From Actinomycetospora corticicola (GTDB taxonomy: Bacteria; Actinomycetota; Actinomycetes; Mycobacteriales; Pseudonocardiaceae): 64,000 bases of DNA. The stretch lies in NCBI RefSeq assembly GCF_013409505.1, contig NZ_JACCBN010000001.1:4650001-4714000 (forward strand), given 5' to 3'. Positions 48,330-57,195 of this stretch are shown piece after piece. Position numbers and translations under genes: made by a program. A model generated the notes under the pieces. It was not told the DNA's origin, ran no database searches, and saw only the letters and a list, made by a program, of their open reading frames with translations. The first letter of the stretch is position 1. Each line of letters begins with the position of its first letter.

Positions 48330-49121
48330 ATGAGAGCTCCCCGCCTGGTCGCCAGCGACGTCGACGGCACGCTGCTCGGCGCCGACGACCGGCCGGGCCC
48401 GCGGCTGGTGCGGGTGCTCGAGCGGATGACGGAGGCGGGCGTCCCGCTGGTCATCGCGACCGGCCGGCCGCCGCGGTGGATCGACCCGGTCTGTGACGCC
48501 ATCGGCCTGCGGGGGCTGTGCGTGGCCGCCAACGGCGCGGTCCTCTGGGACGCCGGGAGCCGCCGCGTCGTCGAGGCCGCGGAGCTCGACACCGACGCGC
48601 TCGCCGAGGTGATCGACCGGCTCCGCGTCGCCCTGCCCGGCGCCGGACTCGCCGTCGAACGCGTGGACGCCCCGGAGTTCTGCTGCGAGCCCGCCTACGA
48701 GCCCGCGTGGCCGGGGTCGGACCACGTCGAGATCGCGACCGGCGACCTCGCCGCCCGCCCCGCGGTCAAGGTGCTCGCGCGGCACCGGGGGCTCGCCAGC
48801 GACGCGATGGCGGCCGCGGTGCGCGCCGGGCTCGGGGACCTGGTCGACGTCACCTTCTCGACCGGCCAGGGTCTCGTCGAGTGCTCGGTGCCGGGCGTGA
48901 CGAAGGCGCACGGCCTCGCCCTGGCGGCCGCGCACCACGGCGTGCCCGCCGAGGAGGTGGTGGCCTTCGGCGACATGCCGAACGACCTCGAGATGCTGCG
49001 CTGGGCCGGCCACGGGGTGGCGATGGGCAACGCGCACCCCGAGCTCGCGGAGCTCGCGGACGAGGTCACCGGCCACCACGACGACGACGGAGTCGCCATG
49101 GTCCTCGAGCGCTGGTTCTGA
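48330..49121 (+). CDS. Cof-type HAD-superfamily phosphatase
   Basis: A 263-residue HAD hydrolase of the Cof/IIB type. The catalytic DVDGTLL gives Asp10 and Asp12, with the Thr/Ser motif in VIATGRP, Lys in VPGVTKAHGL and the acidic motif GDMPNDLEML. It would hydrolyse a small phosphorylated metabolite. The ATG at 48330 has a -10-like GACAAT 7 bases upstream and no ribosome site, so it may be leaderless. Confidence 0.88.
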   Translation: MRAPRLVASDVDGTLLGADDRPGPRLVRVLERMTEAGVPLVIATGRPPRWIDPVCDAIGLRGLCVAANGAVLWDAGSRRVVEAAELDTDALAEVIDRLRVALPGAGLAVERVDAPEFCCEPAYEPAWPGSDHVEIATGDLAARPAVKVLARHRGLASDAMAAAVRAGLGDLVDVTFSTGQGLVECSVPGVTKAHGLALAAAHHGVPAEEVVAFGDMPNDLEMLRWAGHGVAMGNAHPELAELADEVTGHHDDDGVAMVLERWF

Positions 49122-49242
49122 CGCTGCTCGCGGGCGCGGCGGCCCGACACGCGCACCGGCTCCCCTGCCTCGGTGGGGGGCCGGTGTCAACCCCCGCGTA
49201 GCATCGGATCGCCAGTGACCTGCCGCCGCGCGAGGAGGACGT

Positions 49243-49797
49243 GTGCTCGACCGGGCACCCGGAGGAGTCGACGAGGCCTCCCTGCTGGTCGCCGTCCAGC
49301 GCCGCATCGACCACCCCACCGTGGTCCGGGCCGCGCGGGCGATGTCCCTGTTCGGTGAGCACGCCGCGGGCTGGCTCGCCCTCGGTGCCGCGGGCGCGGC
49401 GCTCGACCCGACCCGTCGTCGGGAATGGACCACCGCCGCCGTGGGCGTGGCCGGGGCGCACGGCGCCTCGATCGCCCTGAAGCAGGTGGTGCGTCGCCGC
49501 CGCCCGCACGACCCGCGGATCGCGGTCCACGTCGGCACCCCGAGCCGACTGTCGTTCCCCTCCTCGCACGCCACGTCCACCACCGCGGCGGTCGTGCTCT
49601 ACGCGGGCCTGCTGCGCCGGTCCGAGGCCACCGTCCCCCTCACCTCCCTGATCCCGGCGATGGCGCTCTCCCGCCTCGTGCTGGGTGTCCACTACCCGAC
49701 CGACGTCCTGGCCGGAACCGCCCTCGGAGCCGCGTGCGCCCTCGTCACGCGCCGTGTGACCGAGCGGGGCCGACTGGGCCGCTGGAGGACCCGATGA
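49243..49797 (+). CDS. PAP2 phosphatase, probable decaprenylphosphoryl-5-phosphoribose phosphatase
   Basis: A 184-residue membrane PAP2 enzyme with all three motifs: KQVVRRRRPHD, SFPSSHATS and SRLVLGVHYPTDVL. It overlaps the DPPR synthase gene by ATGA. In mycobacteria the neighbour of that synthase (Rv3807c) is assigned to removing the 5-phosphate of decaprenyl-phosphoribose on the way to the arabinose donor, and the same role is inferred here. The GTG at 49243 follows GAGGAGG; GTG 49241 is out of frame. Confidence 0.85.
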   Translation: MLDRAPGGVDEASLLVAVQRRIDHPTVVRAARAMSLFGEHAAGWLALGAAGAALDPTRRREWTTAAVGVAGAHGASIALKQVVRRRRPHDPRIAVHVGTPSRLSFPSSHATSTTAAVVLYAGLLRRSEATVPLTSLIPAMALSRLVLGVHYPTDVLAGTALGAACALVTRRVTERGRLGRWRTR

Positions 49798-50825
49798 CCA
49801 CGTCGCAGGAGAAGGCCGCCGCTCTTCCCGAGGAGCCCGCCGACGAGGCCGCCCTCGAGGAGAACCGCGAGCCCGAGGACGCCCCGGAGGACGACGTCGT
49901 CCCGGTGCGCCGCACCGGGCCGCTCGCGGTCCCGCTGGGGCTGCTCAAAACCATGCGGCCCAAGCAGTGGGTCAAGAACGTCCTGGTGTTCGCGGCGCCC
50001 TTCGCGGCGGGCCGGCTCGGCGAGGCGTCGGTCTGGATCCAGGTGCTCGTGGCCTTCGCGGCGTTCTCGCTGGCGGCGTCCGGGGTGTACCTGGTCAACG
50101 ACGCTCGCGACGTCGAGGCCGACCGCGCCCACCCGAAGAAGCGCTTCCGCCCGATCGCGGCCGGCATCGTGCCGCCCGGGGTCGCCTACGGGACCGCGGT
50201 GGTGCTCTTCGCCGGCGCGATCGCATTGGGCTTCGTGGCCACGCTGAACCTCGCGATCGTCGTGATCGTCTACGTGGTGGTCCAGCTCGCGTACTGCCTC
50301 TGGCTCAAGCACGAGCCGGTCATCGACGTGTGCATCGTCAGCTCCGGCTTCCTCATGCGCGCGATCGCCGGCGGCGCCGCGGCCTCGCTGTACCTCTCGC
50401 CGTGGTTCCTGCTCACGATGGCCTTCGGCTCGCTGTTCATGGCCTCGGGCAAGCGCTACGCCGAGATGCGGCTCGCCGAACAGACCGGGGCGAAAATCCG
50501 CAAGTCGCTGGAGCGCTACTCCGCGTCCTACCTGCGGTTCGTGTGGTCGCTGTCGGCGACGATCGTGATCCTGGCCTACTCGCTGTGGGCCTTCCAGATC
50601 GGCGTCCAGCCGGTCCGCAACGCCCTGCCGACGCCGCCGAGCATGTGGGCGATCATCTCGGTGGTGCCGTTCGTGGTGGCCATCCTGCGCTACGCCGTCG
50701 ACGTCGACGGCGGCAACGGCGGGGAGCCCGAGGAGATCGTCATCAACGACCGGGTGCTGCAGGTGCTCGGCCTGGCGTGGGCGGTGCTGCTGTTCCTCGC
50801 GGTGTCCACCTCGGCCGTGCACTGA
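49794..50825 (+). CDS. ubiA: Decaprenyl-phosphate phosphoribosyltransferase (DPPR synthase)
   Basis: A 343-residue UbiA-superfamily membrane enzyme that joins decaprenyl phosphate to phosphoribosyl pyrophosphate, the first committed step to decaprenyl-phosphoarabinose. The first Asp-rich motif is NDARDVEADRAHPKKRFRP, as in the Rv3806c group, and about nine helices follow. The first 45 residues are acidic and hydrophilic. It overlaps the PAP2 gene (ATGA). Together with the emb gene at 40 kb it indicates an arabinan-containing wall. Confidence 0.9.
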   Translation: MTTSQEKAAALPEEPADEAALEENREPEDAPEDDVVPVRRTGPLAVPLGLLKTMRPKQWVKNVLVFAAPFAAGRLGEASVWIQVLVAFAAFSLAASGVYLVNDARDVEADRAHPKKRFRPIAAGIVPPGVAYGTAVVLFAGAIALGFVATLNLAIVVIVYVVVQLAYCLWLKHEPVIDVCIVSSGFLMRAIAGGAAASLYLSPWFLLTMAFGSLFMASGKRYAEMRLAEQTGAKIRKSLERYSASYLRFVWSLSATIVILAYSLWAFQIGVQPVRNALPTPPSMWAIISVVPFVVAILRYAVDVDGGNGGEPEEIVINDRVLQVLGLAWAVLLFLAVSTSAVH

Positions 50826-50857
50826 ACCGTGGGCGCCGCGGGGACGGACACGGGGTC

Positions 50858-51313
50858 ATGACCTCGACGATCGCCGCCCTGGTGCGCTACGCGCTCGTCG
50901 GCGTGGTCAACGCCGCGACCTACTACGCCGTCTACCTGCTCGTGCTCGCCGAGGTCGGCTACCTGACGGCGCACGTGATCGGCCTGGGCGTCGCGATGGT
51001 CGCCTCGTTCTTCCTCAACTGCCGCTTCACCTTCCGGCTCCGCCCCACCTGGCGGCGCTTCGTGCTCTACCCGGCGTCCCAGGCGGTCAACATCGCCGCC
51101 ACCACGATCGGCGTGGTCGCCCTGGTGGGCCTCGGGGTGGACGAGCGGATCGCGCCGCTCGCCGCGGCGGTGCTCGCCGTCCCGGCGAGCTTCCTCGCGG
51201 CCCGGTTCGTGCTCGCCCGGGGCCGGCGACCCCAGGTGGCGGAGGTGGCCGTCGATCTCGACCCGGCCACCCTGCGCCTCACCGTGCCGCGTCGTCCCGT
51301 CGCCGGATCGTGA
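50858..51313 (+). CDS. GtrA-family membrane protein
   Basis: A 151-residue protein with four membrane helices and the GtrA pattern (RYALVGVVNAATYYAVYLLV, then SFFLNCRFTFR). GtrA-like proteins help move polyprenyl-linked sugars across the membrane; in mycobacteria a related gene lies next to the DPPR synthase. It starts 32 bases after that gene. Its last 35 bases overlap the FHA gene on the other strand. Confidence 0.85.
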   Translation: MTSTIAALVRYALVGVVNAATYYAVYLLVLAEVGYLTAHVIGLGVAMVASFFLNCRFTFRLRPTWRRFVLYPASQAVNIAATTIGVVALVGLGVDERIAPLAAAVLAVPASFLAARFVLARGRRPQVAEVAVDLDPATLRLTVPRRPVAGS

Positions 51314-51740
51314 TCGTGGTCCACGCCCCGACGTGGATCGTGTCCCCCGGGCTCAGCGGCACCGGGGTGTCCGGCGCGAGCGGCTCGGCGCCGTAGTTCA
51401 CCGTGGTCCCGTTGGTGGACCCGGTGTCGAGCACCACCCAGCGGTCGTCGCCCACGGCCAGCAGCACCGCGTGCCGGTGGGACACGCCGGGATCGCGCGG
51501 CGGGCCCGTCAGGTCGATCCCGGGCGCGCCCGACGCCGGGTCGGTGCCGGTCCGTGCGGGCGCGGTCGCCTCGTCGGCGACCGGCCGCCGCCCGATCGCG
51601 ACCTGCTCGCCGGTGAGCTCGACGGTGAACTCGCGGGGGTCGCGCGGGAAGTCGGGCACCGGCGCCGACCCGTCGTCCCGCGCGCACACCAGCTCGTAGT
51701 GGTCCCGGTCCGCCCGGACGTGCGCGGTCCAGCCCGTCAC
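51279..51740 (-). CDS. FHA-domain protein
   Basis: A 153-residue protein whose C-terminal 90 residues form a forkhead-associated domain: VAIGRRP, then GVSHRHAVLLA (the Ser-Arg-His signature) and TGSTNGTTVN. It should bind phosphothreonine peptides made by the kinase of the same operon. The GTG at 51740 lies in the PP2C stop (GTGA). It converges on the GtrA gene with 35 bases of overlap. Confidence 0.88.
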   Translation of the reverse strand: MTGWTAHVRADRDHYELVCARDDGSAPVPDFPRDPREFTVELTGEQVAIGRRPVADEATAPARTGTDPASGAPGIDLTGPPRDPGVSHRHAVLLAVGDDRWVVLDTGSTNGTTVNYGAEPLAPDTPVPLSPGDTIHVGAWTTITIRRRDDAAR

Positions 51741-53011
51741 GCGGACCCGTCGTCGGGCGGGTCCACCGTGGACTCCGCCGAGGTGTCGCGCCGCGGGGTG
51801 TCCTCGACGTCGAGCGGGATGAGGATCGGGCCGGTGTCCTCGCTGCCGTCGGCCCGCGGGTCCCACTCGCCGCCCGCGCCGTCGGCCGGGTCGAGCGGCA
51901 CCAGCGCCACGGTCGCGTTGTCGTACCCGCCGTCGGCGAGCGCGGCGTCGACGAGGGCCCGGGCGTCGCCGAGCACGTCGGCCTCGCCCCGCCCGGACGC
52001 GAGGACGGCGGCGAGCCGGTCGGCGTCGGGGACGTGGTTCCAGATCCCGTCGCTGCAGAGCATCAGGAAGCCCGGACCGGCCGGCCGGAAGCGGCGGGCG
52101 CGCGCGGGACCGTCGGGCGAGTCGTATCCGAGCCAGCGGGTCAGCACGTGCGCGCGGCGGTCGGCGTGGGCCTGCTCGCGGCTCATCACGCCCGCGGCCG
52201 CGATCTCCTCGGCCCACGAGTCGTCGGTGGAGAGCAGCTGCGAGGTGCCGTCCCCGGCGAGCCAGTAGATCCGGCTGTCGCCCACCCAGGACACGACCGC
52301 CGACCCGCCGCGAGTGACCGCCCCGGTGTAGGTCGTCGCCGGCGGGTCGGCCGGGTCGCCGTGCCGGACGAGGTCGGCCGCCGCCTCCGCGGCCGCCCCC
52401 GCCCCGGTCGCGGCGAGGTCGTCGAGACCGAGCGGACCCCGCCCGTCGGGTCGAGCTCCGCTGCGCTGCATCTCCCACGTGGTGATCCGGGTCAGCACCG
52501 CCGCCACGCACGCCTCCGCGGCCGCCAGCGAGGCCTCGTCCCCGCGCCGCGCCGAGGCGACGCCGTCGCACACCGACGCGACCAGCACCTCGCCCTCGGC
52601 GGTCGCGATGCGGCCCAGCGCGCACGCGTCCTCGTTGCGTCGGCGGCGCAGCCCCCGGTCGGTGACCGCCGCGGCCGGGCCGAGGCGGAACTCCACGTGG
52701 TCGCGCACGGCGGGTCGGCGCGTCCCGCAGCGCCCGCACACCACGTCCTGCGCCTCGTCGACGCTCGCGCCGCACTCCGGGCAGTCGGCCGTCTCGATCT
52801 GGGTGCGCGTCGCCTCCAGCACCGCCCGCAGATCGGTGTGCTCGCCGGCGCTGCCCGCTGGCCCCACGGACTGCACCGGGACGCCGCCGGTGGGGTCGGG
52901 GTCGTCGACGGCCGGGTCCTGCGTGACGGCGGCCGGGTCCTGGTCCGGGCCGTCCGGATCCGGGTCGCCGGGGCCGTTCGTCGGGGACGGCGGCGCGGTG
53001 GACTCGGTCAC
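51737..53011 (-). CDS. PP2C-type Ser/Thr phosphatase with zinc ribbon
   Basis: A 424-residue protein. An acidic, Pro-rich start leads to a zinc ribbon (CPECG and CGRCG near 77-95), then a PP2C domain with metal-binding Asp residues in NEDACALG, SVCDGV, WVGDSR, MLCSDGIW and GGYDNATV. The active-site set looks complete, so this should be a working Mn/Mg phosphatase opposing the kinase upstream. It is coupled on both sides: kinase stop/start GTGA and FHA GTGA. Confidence 0.88.
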   Translation of the reverse strand: MTESTAPPSPTNGPGDPDPDGPDQDPAAVTQDPAVDDPDPTGGVPVQSVGPAGSAGEHTDLRAVLEATRTQIETADCPECGASVDEAQDVVCGRCGTRRPAVRDHVEFRLGPAAAVTDRGLRRRRNEDACALGRIATAEGEVLVASVCDGVASARRGDEASLAAAEACVAAVLTRITTWEMQRSGARPDGRGPLGLDDLAATGAGAAAEAAADLVRHGDPADPPATTYTGAVTRGGSAVVSWVGDSRIYWLAGDGTSQLLSTDDSWAEEIAAAGVMSREQAHADRRAHVLTRWLGYDSPDGPARARRFRPAGPGFLMLCSDGIWNHVPDADRLAAVLASGRGEADVLGDARALVDAALADGGYDNATVALVPLDPADGAGGEWDPRADGSEDTGPILIPLDVEDTPRRDTSAESTVDPPDDGSA

Positions 53012-54051
53012 GGCGGGCGGACTCCTGTCTCGAACTGGGACGAGCGTGCGGGGGACGGCAGGGAGTCATCTTGGTGTACGCGGCCCCCGAGGTCCGGCAG
53101 ACCCACGCCGTGATCGCCGGGTTGCCCCGGGAGGGTGGTCCACGGCCCCGTCCGGCGCAGCGCGAGGGCCAGGTCGTCGGCGAGGGCCGCGACGTCGGGG
53201 TGGCGCGCCGCCGGGTCGGGGGACGTCGCCCGCCGGATCACGTCGTCGAGGGCCGACGGCGCCCGCGGCGGCCCGAGGTGGGGCAGCTCCGGGGCGCCGA
53301 GCAGCACGTCCAGGGACCGCCCGAGGGCGAACACCTCCGACGCCACGGACGGCCCGGCGCCCCCCGGCACGATCTCGGGGGCGAGGAAGCCGTCGGTGCC
53401 CCACACGGGGCTCGTGCGGTCGTCCGCCCGTCGCAGCGACCCGAGGTCGACGAGCACCGGGCCGCCCGGGGTGCGGAGCACGTTGGACGGCTTGAGGTCG
53501 GCGTGCAGCAGCCCGAGGGCGTGCAGGTGCCCGACGGCGGGGGCGATCGCGACCACGACCCGCGCCGCCTCCCCGGCGGTCAGCGGGCCGCGGACGGGGG
53601 TGCCGTCCAGCCGGTCGAGGACGAGCCGGGGACCGGCGTGCTCGACCACGTCGCGCAGCGGCACGAGGGCGGGGTGGGGCCGGCCGAGCAGGCGGGTCGC
53701 GGCGGTCGCGTCGCCGCGCCCCCGCGCCACGACCACCTCGTCGCCGGTCCACGGGTCGTGGGCGAGGTAGAGCCAGTCACCGCCGCGGGCGAGGACGTCG
53801 ACGACCCGGTACCGGTCCGCCAGGACCGTGCCCGGCACGAGGTCGGGGCGCAGGTCCACCGACCGGCGGCACGCCGGGCACGTCCCGGTCAGCCGACCCG
53901 GCCGGCCGTCGCGCCCGCGCCCGACCGGGGCGTCGCAGTGCGGGCAGGTGCGCCGCGCCTCGGGCAGGAGGCCGGCCGGATCGGTGGGGAACGACCCGGC
54001 GTCGGGAAGGGGCGTCCGCAGACGGGTCGACCGCACTCGTCCGTCCACCAC
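53008..54051 (-). CDS. Atypical Ser/Thr protein kinase with N-terminal zinc ribbon
   Basis: A 347-residue protein. An N-terminal zinc ribbon (CPHCD and CPACR, about 36-64) recalls the rubredoxin-like part of PknG, but the TPR part of PknG is absent. The kinase fold covers about 75-315. HxDLKPSN (HADLKPSN) and VDLGS are present, but the HRD Arg is Ala and the usual strand-3 Lys appears to be Arg (VVVARG). Activity may be weak or lost. First gene of the kinase/PP2C/FHA operon; GTG at 54051 with GAGG upstream. Confidence 0.82.
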   Translation of the reverse strand: MVDGRVRSTRLRTPLPDAGSFPTDPAGLLPEARRTCPHCDAPVGRGRDGRPGRLTGTCPACRRSVDLRPDLVPGTVLADRYRVVDVLARGGDWLYLAHDPWTGDEVVVARGRGDATAATRLLGRPHPALVPLRDVVEHAGPRLVLDRLDGTPVRGPLTAGEAARVVVAIAPAVGHLHALGLLHADLKPSNVLRTPGGPVLVDLGSLRRADDRTSPVWGTDGFLAPEIVPGGAGPSVASEVFALGRSLDVLLGAPELPHLGPPRAPSALDDVIRRATSPDPAARHPDVAALADDLALALRRTGPWTTLPGQPGDHGVGLPDLGGRVHQDDSLPSPARSSQFETGVRPP

Positions 54052-54116
54052 GTACCTCGCTCACCCGACGCCACCCGGAAGTGGTCCCGGAGACGATACC
54101 CCGTGGGGGAGGGGGG

Positions 54117-54554
54117 TCAGTCGAGGCAGAACTCGTTGCCCTCCGGGTCGGCCATGACGATGTTGCCGCCGATCAGCGGGGGCTCCGGGTCGACGCGCAG
54201 CAGCCGGGTCGCGCCGTGCCCGACGAGGCGGGCCGCCTCGGTCTCCAGCGCCGCCATCCGCTCCTCGCCGGTCAGTCCGGGCGCGGCGCGGAGGTCGAGG
54301 TGCACGCGGTTCTTCGCGGTCTTGCCCTCCGGCACGCGCTGGAAGAACAGGCGCGGCCCGCGGTCGTCCGGGTCGACGGCGGCGGACGCGTCGTTGCGGC
54401 GCCCGGCCGGGACGCCCCAGGCCTCGAGGGCCTCGTCCCAACTCGAGAACGGCGGCGGGGGAGCCTGCACCACGTAGCCGAGCGCCGTCGCCCAGAACGC
54501 CGCCAGCGCGCCGGGGTCCTCCGCGTCCACCGTGACCTGTACCTCGAGGCTCAT
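54117..54554 (-). CDS. VOC (glyoxalase-like) family protein
   Basis: A 145-residue vicinal-oxygen-chelate protein with two beta-alpha-beta-beta-beta modules: EVQVTVDAEDPGALAAFWATALGY, then RVHLDLRA and MADPEGNEFCLD. Metal ligands would be His in VHLDL and Glu near the C-terminal EGNEFC. Substrate unknown. The ATG at 54554 gives the usual VOC start; ATG 54563 is possible. It runs opposite to the secreted protein gene at 54762. Confidence 0.82.
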   Translation of the reverse strand: MSLEVQVTVDAEDPGALAAFWATALGYVVQAPPPPFSSWDEALEAWGVPAGRRNDASAAVDPDDRGPRLFFQRVPEGKTAKNRVHLDLRAAPGLTGEERMAALETEAARLVGHGATRLLRVDPEPPLIGGNIVMADPEGNEFCLD

Positions 54555-54761
54555 GGCGGCCATCGTGGCGCCACCGGGGGACGGCAGGAAAGCGTCGTCG
54601 CCGTCATCCGGCGACAGCAACGACGCGTTCCTGCCACTCAGGGGCACGGCGGACACGGCCCACCTGGCGGACCGGTGCCGGGGACCGTGTGGCATCTTCG
54701 TCCGGCACCGCCCGATCGGGGGAACGGCGGTTCCACCGCCGGCCGTCGCCCCGAGGAGCCC

Positions 54762-56693
54762 ATGAGACCGCGGAGCCCCTGGGTGCTCGGACTGCTGCTC
54801 GTCGCGGCGCTGCTCGGGACGGCGCCACCGGCGCTCGCGCAGACCGCCCCGGCCGCGCCGGCCGCTCCTCCGGCCGCCGGTGCCGGCGCGTTCGTCCCGC
54901 TGCAGGCCGCGCGGCTCTTCGACTCCCGCGTGCCCACGAAGGTCGTCGACCAGGGCTTCACGACGGCCGGTCCCCTCGGCCCGGGTCAGACGGTCTCGAT
55001 CCCGGTCGCCGGTCGCGGCGGGGTGCCGGACACCGGCGCGGGCACGGTGGTCCTCAACGTCACCGGCACCACGTTGTTCGGCTCGACCTACATGACGCTG
55101 TGGCCGCAGGACGCGCCCCGTCCGCCCACCTCGTCGCTCTCCCTCACCCCCGGGGTCCCGGTCACGAAGACGATCGTCACCAAGCTCGGCGGCGGTGGCG
55201 CGGTCAGCCTGTTCAACGTCACGGGGCTCACCGACGCGACCGTCGACGTCGTCGGCTGGTTCCCGGAGAACTCCCCGCTCGCCTCCGGGGTGCCGCAGCG
55301 GGTGCTCGACACGCGGGCCGAGGGCGCCCTCCGGCCGGGCGAGCAGCGTCGCGTGCAGGTCGACGGCCGCGGGTTCGCCCCCGCGCCGCCCGGCTCGTCG
55401 GTGCTGCTCTCGCTCACCGGGACGGACGCCTCGCAGCCCACCACCGTCACTGCCTGGGGCACCGGCGGGGTGAAGCCGTTCGCCCCGCAGCTCACGCTCG
55501 TGCCGGGCGACACGCTGCCGAACATGACGATCGTGCCGGTCGGCGACGACGGGTCCATCACGGTCGCGAACCAGGCCGGCACCGTCGACGTGCTGGCGGA
55601 CCTGGTGGCCGTGGTGCCCGTCGCGGTGGGCCGGGCGGTCACGCCCGCGCGCCTCTACGACAGCCGGACGCCCGATCCGGCCACCGCCGCCGTCGGGACC
55701 GGGCCGCTGACACCGGGCCAGATCCGCACGGTCCCCGTCCTCGGCCGCGCGGGGCTCCCGACGACGGGGGTCTCGTCGGTCCTGCTGAACGTCACCGGCC
55801 TCTCGCCGGCCGCGAACGGCGCGATCGGCGTCTGGGGTGCCGGACCGCCGCCGACGACGTCGGCCGTGGTCGTCCCCGCGGGCGCCGTGCGGCCGGGCTT
55901 CGCCGTGGTGCCGGTCAGCCCGCAGGGCACGGTCCAGGTCGCCGACGCCGGGTCGGCCATGCACGTCGTGCTCGATGTCGTCGGCTTCCTCGCCGGCACC
56001 CCCGGAGCGGCGCCGACCGGCCCCGCCGCGGTGCCCGGTGGTCCCGCGCCCGACGGCGGGAAGCTGCTGTGGCAGGCGGACTACGCCGACGGGCTCGCCA
56101 ACTACCGCTCGACGCCGTGGAACCTGGTGGGCGCGGCGATGCCCGCCGTCGTGGGCTCGCCCGCCGGCCCCGCCCTGCAGGTGACGATGCCCGGCGGCGG
56201 GCAACGTGCCGAGCTCGAGCCGAACTTCCGGTCGCTGCGCGAGGGCGACGACCTGTTCTTCGGGTTCTCGGTGACCCTCGCGCCGGGCTTCCCGGCGGGC
56301 ACCGACGACTGGCAGGTGATCACCCAGTGGAAGAACGACGGCACCGGGTCGCCGCCGATCTCGGTCAAGGTCGGGGGCGGTCAGTTCCAGCTCGACGGCG
56401 GGTTCGACCGCGGCGCCCCGTTCGAGATCCCCATGGGGGCCGCCACGCCGGGCCGGGCGCAGACGGTCGTGGTGCACGTGCGCTTCGCCGAGGGCGGCGG
56501 GTCGGTGGACACCTGGGTCGACGGGAAGCAGACGATTCGTGGCTTCCGTCCCCCGGCGGGCACGCTCTACCCGGGGACGACGAGCTACCTGAAGACCGGC
56601 ATCTACCGGAGCACGGCGATCGGCCAGCCGGGCACGCTGTTCTTCGACGACTGGCGGATCGGCACCAGCTACGCGGCGGCGTACCCCCGATGA
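54762..56693 (+). CDS. Secreted protein: three beta repeats plus polysaccharide-lyase-like domain
   Basis: A 643-residue exported protein. The signal peptide (about 1-28) ends ALA-QT. Three related modules of about 130 residues follow (from about 45, 180 and 300), each beginning with an ARLxDSR or RVLDTR motif and ending VDVVGW/LDVVGF, as in actinobacterial wall proteins. The C-terminal 210 residues (LLWQADYADGLANY to FFDDWRIG) form a jelly-roll like the heparin/glucuronan lyase families, with TYLKTGIYR-like motif SYLKTGIYRS. The same domain occurs in the lipoprotein at 57619. A wall-polymer lyase role is inferred. Confidence 0.75.
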   Translation: MRPRSPWVLGLLLVAALLGTAPPALAQTAPAAPAAPPAAGAGAFVPLQAARLFDSRVPTKVVDQGFTTAGPLGPGQTVSIPVAGRGGVPDTGAGTVVLNVTGTTLFGSTYMTLWPQDAPRPPTSSLSLTPGVPVTKTIVTKLGGGGAVSLFNVTGLTDATVDVVGWFPENSPLASGVPQRVLDTRAEGALRPGEQRRVQVDGRGFAPAPPGSSVLLSLTGTDASQPTTVTAWGTGGVKPFAPQLTLVPGDTLPNMTIVPVGDDGSITVANQAGTVDVLADLVAVVPVAVGRAVTPARLYDSRTPDPATAAVGTGPLTPGQIRTVPVLGRAGLPTTGVSSVLLNVTGLSPAANGAIGVWGAGPPPTTSAVVVPAGAVRPGFAVVPVSPQGTVQVADAGSAMHVVLDVVGFLAGTPGAAPTGPAAVPGGPAPDGGKLLWQADYADGLANYRSTPWNLVGAAMPAVVGSPAGPALQVTMPGGGQRAELEPNFRSLREGDDLFFGFSVTLAPGFPAGTDDWQVITQWKNDGTGSPPISVKVGGGQFQLDGGFDRGAPFEIPMGAATPGRAQTVVVHVRFAEGGGSVDTWVDGKQTIRGFRPPAGTLYPGTTSYLKTGIYRSTAIGQPGTLFFDDWRIGTSYAAAYPR

Positions 56694-56828
56694 GCGGGGG
56701 GTGGCTGCCCTCCGGCACGACCCGGGTGCGATGCTGGCCGGACGCAGGCCCGGGCCGGTCACACGCCACGTAATCGGTTGCGTGTCGTCCTCCCGGGTGG
56801 CCCGATCAGTCGGCAGCACGGAGACGCA

Positions 56829-57167
56829 GTGACTTCATCGACCCCAGCGCCGGGGAGCCCGTCGGCCGACGGCGCCCACGAGGAGCCCACGCACGGCCGC
56901 CACGGCGCGGACCGGTCCCGCCACGGCTCGGCCGTCCCGACCCCCGCGCCGGCCTCCGACGCGGCGTCGGGCGGGGCGAGCTCGGATTTGGCGGCCGCGG
57001 CCGACGAGGCCGACCGCGCCCTCGCGGAGATGGCGAAGGCGGCCCAGCGGGCGGTCGCCGAGGCGCACGACGACGGGCACTCGGCCGTCGCCCAGGGCTA
57101 CGAGGAGGCCCGGCGGGCCGCCGAGCAGGCCTACGAGCAGTCGTCGGTCCGGGCGGGCCGTCCGTAG
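56829..57167 (+). CDS. Small helical protein, hypothetical
   Basis: A 112-residue protein with a disordered Ser/Pro/Gly/His-rich N-terminal half. The second half forms a long Ala/Glu helix (about 55-105), with heptad-like spacing suggesting a coiled coil. There is no signal peptide or Cys. The GTG at 56829 has GGAGACG upstream. The next gene lies 28 bases on. Function unknown. Confidence 0.55.
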   Translation: MTSSTPAPGSPSADGAHEEPTHGRHGADRSRHGSAVPTPAPASDAASGGASSDLAAAADEADRALAEMAKAAQRAVAEAHDDGHSAVAQGYEEARRAAEQAYEQSSVRAGRP

Positions 57168-57195
57168 AACGACACGCGCGGGAGGGGGCCGCGGG

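Noticed and set aside
54117..56819. A 900-codon minus-strand frame ending in the VOC protein
   Set aside because: Only the last 145 codons have family motifs. The rest is antisense to the secreted repeat protein, so the VOC gene starts at 54554.
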